Positions 6,296 through 9,312 of a stretch of 9,312 bases of DNA are shown piece by piece. Each line of letters starts with the position of its first letter. Positions within the stretch are counted from its first letter, which is position 1. The stretch spans positions 1 to 9,312 of the forward strand of contig JAEZGH010000061.1 of NCBI GenBank assembly GCA_023417065.1, written 5' to 3'. The notes under the pieces are model-generated. The model was not told the DNA's origin. It saw only the letters and a program-made list of their open reading frames with translations, and did no database searches. A program made the translations under genes and the position numbers. Source of the DNA: Bacteroidota bacterium. Lineage in GTDB: Bacteria > Bacteroidota > Bacteroidia > Cytophagales > Cyclobacteriaceae.

Positions 6296-7278
6296 ACTTG
6301 CTGCGGCTTCTTTTTGGATCGATGGAAAAGAGGAATGATCCAAGGAAAATGGCTGATCACAAAACTGCGTCGCCATTGGGCAACATCCCACTTGATCAGA
6401 TCCTTTTGACGCCGGATCTCCCACCAGCATTTCCTGGCCAGCCCGAACTTCTTTGATCGAGCGGCGAGATCCCAAAGATTCTCCAGTATAGCAACATGCC
6501 TTTTGCTGATCGCCTGATGGAGTTCAGCAGGACACATGTTATAGTAATATGGGATCATGGAAAGCTGGAACTTCCACTTGTGAAGATCACTTGTCATTGA
6601 ATGGATACCACCGGGATGGATCATCCGCACGGTCGTATGGCGATCGATGTATCCAATATCTCCTTGACGGGCCAAATGGATGAACTGCACTACATCACCG
6701 GCCGGGGCAGTGAACAATTCGGATGGTATCGGAAGCATGGCATCCTTTCTGAGAACAAGAGTGCTTGTGGGAATACCTACGCCTTTAATGATATCCGACA
6801 GATCGATCCGATCGCCTTTTGGAAAGATCCTTCCCACCGGGTGATAAGATGACCGATGATGCTCGGATCGATTATAGGCATTGGTAAATGAGGCCGAAAG
6901 TCCAGGATCTTTTTCCAACAAGTCTATCTGGTCACTAAGCTTCCGTGTATCACACCAATGATCATCTCCATCACATTTGGCGATATACCGGCCCCGCGCA
7001 GCCTGATAGAGTTTGATCGTGTTCGCCCGCCCCGTAGGCCGCCCCATAATATGGATCACATCACTTCGATCGAAAAGGAAAAGCCTGATCCGATCGGGAT
7101 AGCTGTCGGCATAGCGCTGACAGATATCACGTGAACCATCGGTGCTTCCATCCTCTCCGATCAAGATCTCAAGATCGCTCATTTCTTGAGCGAGGATCCC
7201 TTCAAGGCAATTTTCGATGAATGCAGCGTGCTGATAAACAGTGACGGCCACACTGACCAATGGCATCTTCTTCGACAT
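6292..7278 (-). CDS. Family 2 glycosyltransferase (328 aa)
   Basis: GT-A fold glycosyltransferase acting in the cytoplasm on a nucleotide-sugar donor. The first strand VSVAVTVYQHAAFIENCL is at residues 8-25, the GEDGSTDGS donor block at 41-49, and the DXD-type metal site in CDGDDHW at 102-108. The later IPTSTLVLRKDAML segment is the typical acceptor-side block of this family. The chosen ATG (MSKKMPLVSV) puts the first strand near the N-terminus and has AAAGG about 11 bases upstream. The ATG at 7302 would add eight residues and leave only an 11-base gap to the aminotransferase stop. Still earlier starts overlap the aminotransferase and are unlikely. The end overlaps the sulfotransferase start as ATGA. 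The acceptor sugar is unknown. Confidence 0.9.
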   Translation of the reverse strand: MSKKMPLVSVAVTVYQHAAFIENCLEGILAQEMSDLEILIGEDGSTDGSRDICQRYADSYPDRIRLFLFDRSDVIHIMGRPTGRANTIKLYQAARGRYIAKCDGDDHWCDTRKLSDQIDLLEKDPGLSASFTNAYNRSEHHRSSYHPVGRIFPKGDRIDLSDIIKGVGIPTSTLVLRKDAMLPIPSELFTAPAGDVVQFIHLARQGDIGYIDRHTTVRMIHPGGIHSMTSDLHKWKFQLSMIPYYYNMCPAELHQAISKRHVAILENLWDLAARSKKFGLARKCWWEIRRQKDLIKWDVAQWRRSFVISHFPWIIPLFHRSKKKPQQV

Positions 7279-7313
7279 TCCATCAAAGACCTTTCTTTCC
7301 ATTGATCGAAAGA

Positions 7314-8456
7314 TCACTTCAGCATTCCGGACTTCACTGCATTGACGACCCGCTCTTTCTCGATCAGATCCATCCCAGCATACAATGGCAGACATAGCAC
7401 ACGTTCAGCCATCTCTTCAGAGACTTTCAGCGATGAAGCGCGCACATATGGAAGCGTATTAAGTGATGGTGTGAAGTAGCGCCTGCAATTCACCCCGAAC
7501 ATTGTCATATTCTTCAGCAGCGTTTCGCGCGAACCCAGATCATCCAAAAGGAGTGGAAAATATGCGTTGTTCCACTTCACATCCTTATCAACTTCGATCA
7601 TGGACACCCTAAGATCCTTGATCATGGCCCGATAATAGGCGATCGTTCCTGCCCTGTCTTGAATGACCGACTTCATATGCGGCAGAATAGCTATTCCCAT
7701 GGCAGCATGCACTTCGCTCATCTTGGCGTTCATCCCCAAACAGAAATGCTCATCGCCGATGTGCCCGAAGCTGCGTAGTAGTCGAAGTTGATGATCAACT
7801 CCTTCATCGTGCAACACCACCGCTCCACCCTCTACGGTATGGAAAAGCTTCGTGGCGTGGAAGCTGAGCGTGCTCGCATCACCCCATTGCAGAATGCTGC
7901 GGCCCTTGTACTGCACATCGAAGGCATGAGCAGCATCGTAGATCACTTTCAAACCATGCATTTTGGCGATCCGATCGATCGCCTCCACATCGCAGGGGAT
8001 ACCGTAGACGTGCGTGGCGAGGATGGCGGTGGTGTCCGGCGTGATCGCCGCCTCGATCAACTCCGGATCGATACAAAGCGTATCTGGTTTGATGTCCACA
8101 TACACCGGCTCGCAGCCTTCCCACAGGATGGCGCTGGTGGTGGCCACGTAGCTGTACGGCGTGGTGATCACCTTCCCTTTTACCCCGAGTGCGCGGATCG
8201 CCAGTTGGATCGCCAGGGTGCCGTTCGCCACGAGCCGGAGGTGCGGCACCTCGAAGCGATCACGCAACGTTTCCTCCAGCAGTTTGTGGATGGGGCCGTT
8301 GTTGGTGAGCTGGTGGCTTTCCCAAGCCTTGTTGAGCCAGTGCAGGTATTCCTCCTGCGGTGGCAGGAAGGTCTTCGTGACATGGATGGGTTCCAGCGCA
8401 TGTCCGTTCCCGGCTACGGGTAAGATCTCCTTCTCCTGTTCGGCGTGCGCTTCCAT
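7314..8456 (-). CDS. DegT/DnrJ/EryC1/StrS family sugar aminotransferase (380 aa)
   Basis: PLP-dependent enzyme expected to convert a nucleotide-linked keto-sugar to an amino sugar, using an amino acid such as glutamate as donor. Family landmarks are QLTNNGPIHKLLEETL (residues 49-64), the NGT turn at 78-80, TTPYSYVATTSAI at 98-110, VIYDAAHAFD at 171-180 with Asp174 for the pyridine nitrogen, and SFHATKLFHTVEGGAVV at 198-214, where Lys203 is the Schiff-base lysine. Length and motif order are complete. The ATG at 8456 leaves about 22 residues before the conserved core and has no Shine-Dalgarno sequence. The gene is compositionally split: the first ~160 codons are about 61% GC by hand count (7981-8400), while the last ~140 are about 49% (7321-7740). 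The SFHATKLFHT form resembles 3-amino/4-amino-6-deoxyhexose enzymes such as FdtB or VioA, but I cannot fix the product. Confidence 0.93.
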   Translation of the reverse strand: MEAHAEQEKEILPVAGNGHALEPIHVTKTFLPPQEEYLHWLNKAWESHQLTNNGPIHKLLEETLRDRFEVPHLRLVANGTLAIQLAIRALGVKGKVITTPYSYVATTSAILWEGCEPVYVDIKPDTLCIDPELIEAAITPDTTAILATHVYGIPCDVEAIDRIAKMHGLKVIYDAAHAFDVQYKGRSILQWGDASTLSFHATKLFHTVEGGAVVLHDEGVDHQLRLLRSFGHIGDEHFCLGMNAKMSEVHAAMGIAILPHMKSVIQDRAGTIAYYRAMIKDLRVSMIEVDKDVKWNNAYFPLLLDDLGSRETLLKNMTMFGVNCRRYFTPSLNTLPYVRASSLKVSEEMAERVLCLPLYAGMDLIEKERVVNAVKSGMLK

Positions 8457-8464
8457 GGTGATCG

Positions 8465-8477
8465 GCAGCCGGGCTGC
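8465..8477. repeat. Short perfect inverted repeat ahead of the aminotransferase gene
   Basis: GCAGCC at 8465-8470 and GGCTGC at 8472-8477 form a 13-base palindrome with a single central base. It is followed at once by a second one, CTTTG (8477-8481) / CAAAG (8485-8489). The first lies nine bases upstream of the aminotransferase ATG and inside its presumed leader. It could be an RNA hairpin or a protein-binding site. It is too short to call confidently and has no T-run. Confidence 0.3.
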
Positions 8478-8484
8478 TTTGGTT

Positions 8485-8516
8485 CAAAGTTCGCCTTTCC
8501 GTTGGTAGTGTTCAAG
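8485..8516 (-). promoter_or_regulatory. Candidate Bacteroidota-type promoter for the aminotransferase operon
   Basis: On the minus strand CTTG (8516-8513) is followed after exactly 20 bases by GAACTTTG (8492-8485). The Bacteroidota consensus is TTTG, 19-21 bases, TAnnTTTG, so one mismatch falls in each element. The predicted start of transcription would lie roughly 20 bases ahead of the ATG at 8456. The 84-base gap 8457-8540 is the only sizeable spacer between minus-strand genes from 4248 to the right edge. That makes it the likeliest place for an internal promoter. Confidence 0.3.
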
Positions 8517-8540
8517 AAAACCTTGGACCGGGTCGTTCGA

Positions 8541-9311
8541 TCAAGCACCTACTCTGTGCTCGATCAGTTGTAGATCTCTGCCCAACAGCTTGTTCAACCG
8601 TTCCATTTCCGGGGCGAAATGGTCATAGAGCCGCTCTGCAAGGTCCGCATCCATGGGCAATGGATAGGTTCGCGTGTTCGCCTTCATTGTGAACACCCGG
8701 TGATCGCGAGGCAGATCTTCAAGACCAAGTTTCTCGCAGACCTTACCGAACAGTTCGTGTGGTCTCTCCTTCAGTTCCTTAAAACCGTGGACGAGGATCT
8801 GTTCCCTGGGAAAATGCTGCATGAAATGCGCAAGCTGTTCGGAGTAGTACCCTCGTGCCAGATAGAGCTTGTGCGCCGGCTGCTCCTTCCCCGTGAACTC
8901 ATCCTCTACGGCCTGTGCAAAGCTTCGATCCTCGGCCAAATGATCATAATCCGGCTTTCCCTTGAAGTCGCGATACATGTTCCATGCGGAATAGGCCCGT
9001 TTCACCGGATCGCGAAGCATGGCAAGGCACAACACGCCAGGTAAAGCCTGATGGATGCGTGCGGCAGTCTTATGCGCATGGAACAGGTAATTTGGGGTCG
9101 CCTCGAAGGTGATCATATCAGGCTCACGGATCGGCTTACGCGGGAACTGTTGCCAGTAATGGTCCAGACCTTTGGCATAGCGCTCATCGTTCTCGAAGAA
9201 ATGCAATTCCTTCACCTCGGGCGCCAATACCTTGGGATGCTGTCGAAGCATCTGGTAAAGCGATGATGTGCCGCCCTTCTGCGCACCGATGATGATCAGC
9301 GATGGCCGCAT
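8541..9311 (-). CDS. Sulfotransferase, Sulfotransfer_1 / heparan-sulfate sulfotransferase-like (256 aa)
   Basis: Predicted PAPS-dependent carbohydrate sulfotransferase. LIIIGAQKGGTSSLYQML (residues 5-22) is the 5'-phosphosulfate-binding P-loop in its GAQKGGTSSL form, typical of heparan-sulfate-type enzymes. KELHFFE at 34-40 and FEATPNYL at 69-76 are the substrate/catalytic blocks of that group, and AMLRDPVKRAYSAWNMY (97-113) is the 3'-phosphate-binding block, with Arg100 and Ser108. The ATG one base from the window edge (MRPSLIIIG) matches the usual N-terminus, so the gene is probably complete, although an upstream extension cannot be excluded. It is separated from the aminotransferase by 84 bases. 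It shares fold and cofactor logic with the sulfotransferase at 5477-6295 but belongs to a visibly different subfamily, so the two probably modify different positions or sugars. Confidence 0.92.
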   Translation of the reverse strand: MRPSLIIIGAQKGGTSSLYQMLRQHPKVLAPEVKELHFFENDERYAKGLDHYWQQFPRKPIREPDMITFEATPNYLFHAHKTAARIHQALPGVLCLAMLRDPVKRAYSAWNMYRDFKGKPDYDHLAEDRSFAQAVEDEFTGKEQPAHKLYLARGYYSEQLAHFMQHFPREQILVHGFKELKERPHELFGKVCEKLGLEDLPRDHRVFTMKANTRTYPLPMDADLAERLYDHFAPEMERLNKLLGRDLQLIEHRVGA

Positions 9312-9312
9312 G

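Noticed and set aside
6296..6475. A 60-residue N-terminal extension of the second sulfotransferase
   Set aside because: It overlaps the end of the GT2 gene in another frame. The P-loop belongs near the N-terminus, and the ATG at 6295 makes a 4-base overlap like other junctions in this locus.
7788..8423. A 211-codon plus-strand open frame across the aminotransferase gene
   Set aside because: It is antisense to the conserved PLP-binding half of a clear DegT-family gene and shows no domain of its own.

Overview
This window is part of a cell-surface polysaccharide biosynthesis locus of a Gram-negative bacterium. It has no rRNA, tRNA, CRISPR array or transposase. GC is about 50-60%, Shine-Dalgarno sequences are mostly weak or absent, and one upstream site resembles the Bacteroidota -33/-7 promoter. 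These points and the style of the proteins suggest a member of the Bacteroidota with fairly high GC, possibly Flavobacteriales-like, but the assignment is an inference of modest confidence.

From right to left, the minus strand carries a run of glycan genes: a Sulfotransfer_1-type sulfotransferase (8541-9311), a DegT/DnrJ/EryC1-type sugar aminotransferase (7314-8456), a family-2 glycosyltransferase (6292-7278), a second, different sulfotransferase (5477-6295) and an ATP-grasp ligase (4248-5480). After an interruption the strand continues with two small gene remnants (1697-1834 and 1495-1650), a GT-B (GT4-like) glycosyltransferase (290-1498) and the N-terminal part of another family-2 glycosyltransferase that runs off the left edge (1-289). 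Many junctions are 4-base ATGA overlaps or a direct TGA-ATG contact, so these genes look co-transcribed and translationally coupled.

The interruption is a two-gene cassette on the opposite (plus) strand. It encodes an MBOAT O-acyltransferase of the AlgI type (1828-3246) and a membrane-anchored SGNH/AlgX-like protein (3221-4180). Together these would move acyl groups, usually acetyl, across the inner membrane and place them on a polysaccharide outside it. The cassette lies between two 40-base direct repeats (1701-1740 and 4195-4234; 37/40 identical). On the minus strand both repeats encode the same peptide tail, WPLPDRIYGRLVR, followed at once or one codon later by a stop. The differences inside the shared tail are synonymous, so the repeats look like remnants of a protein C-terminus.

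Base composition supports a mosaic. GC falls from about 59% to about 46% right at the left repeat (near 1740). It stays low through the cassette and the ATP-grasp, sulfotransferase and glycosyltransferase genes, then climbs from about 49% to about 61% inside the aminotransferase gene (near 7950). The interior 1.75-7.95 kb block therefore looks like exchanged or acquired DNA within an older locus. Taken together, the genes predict an extracellular glycan that contains an amino sugar, is sulfated and is O-acylated. It may also carry an ATP-grasp-ligated amino acid or acyl group. The ligation and the exact sugars are inferences.
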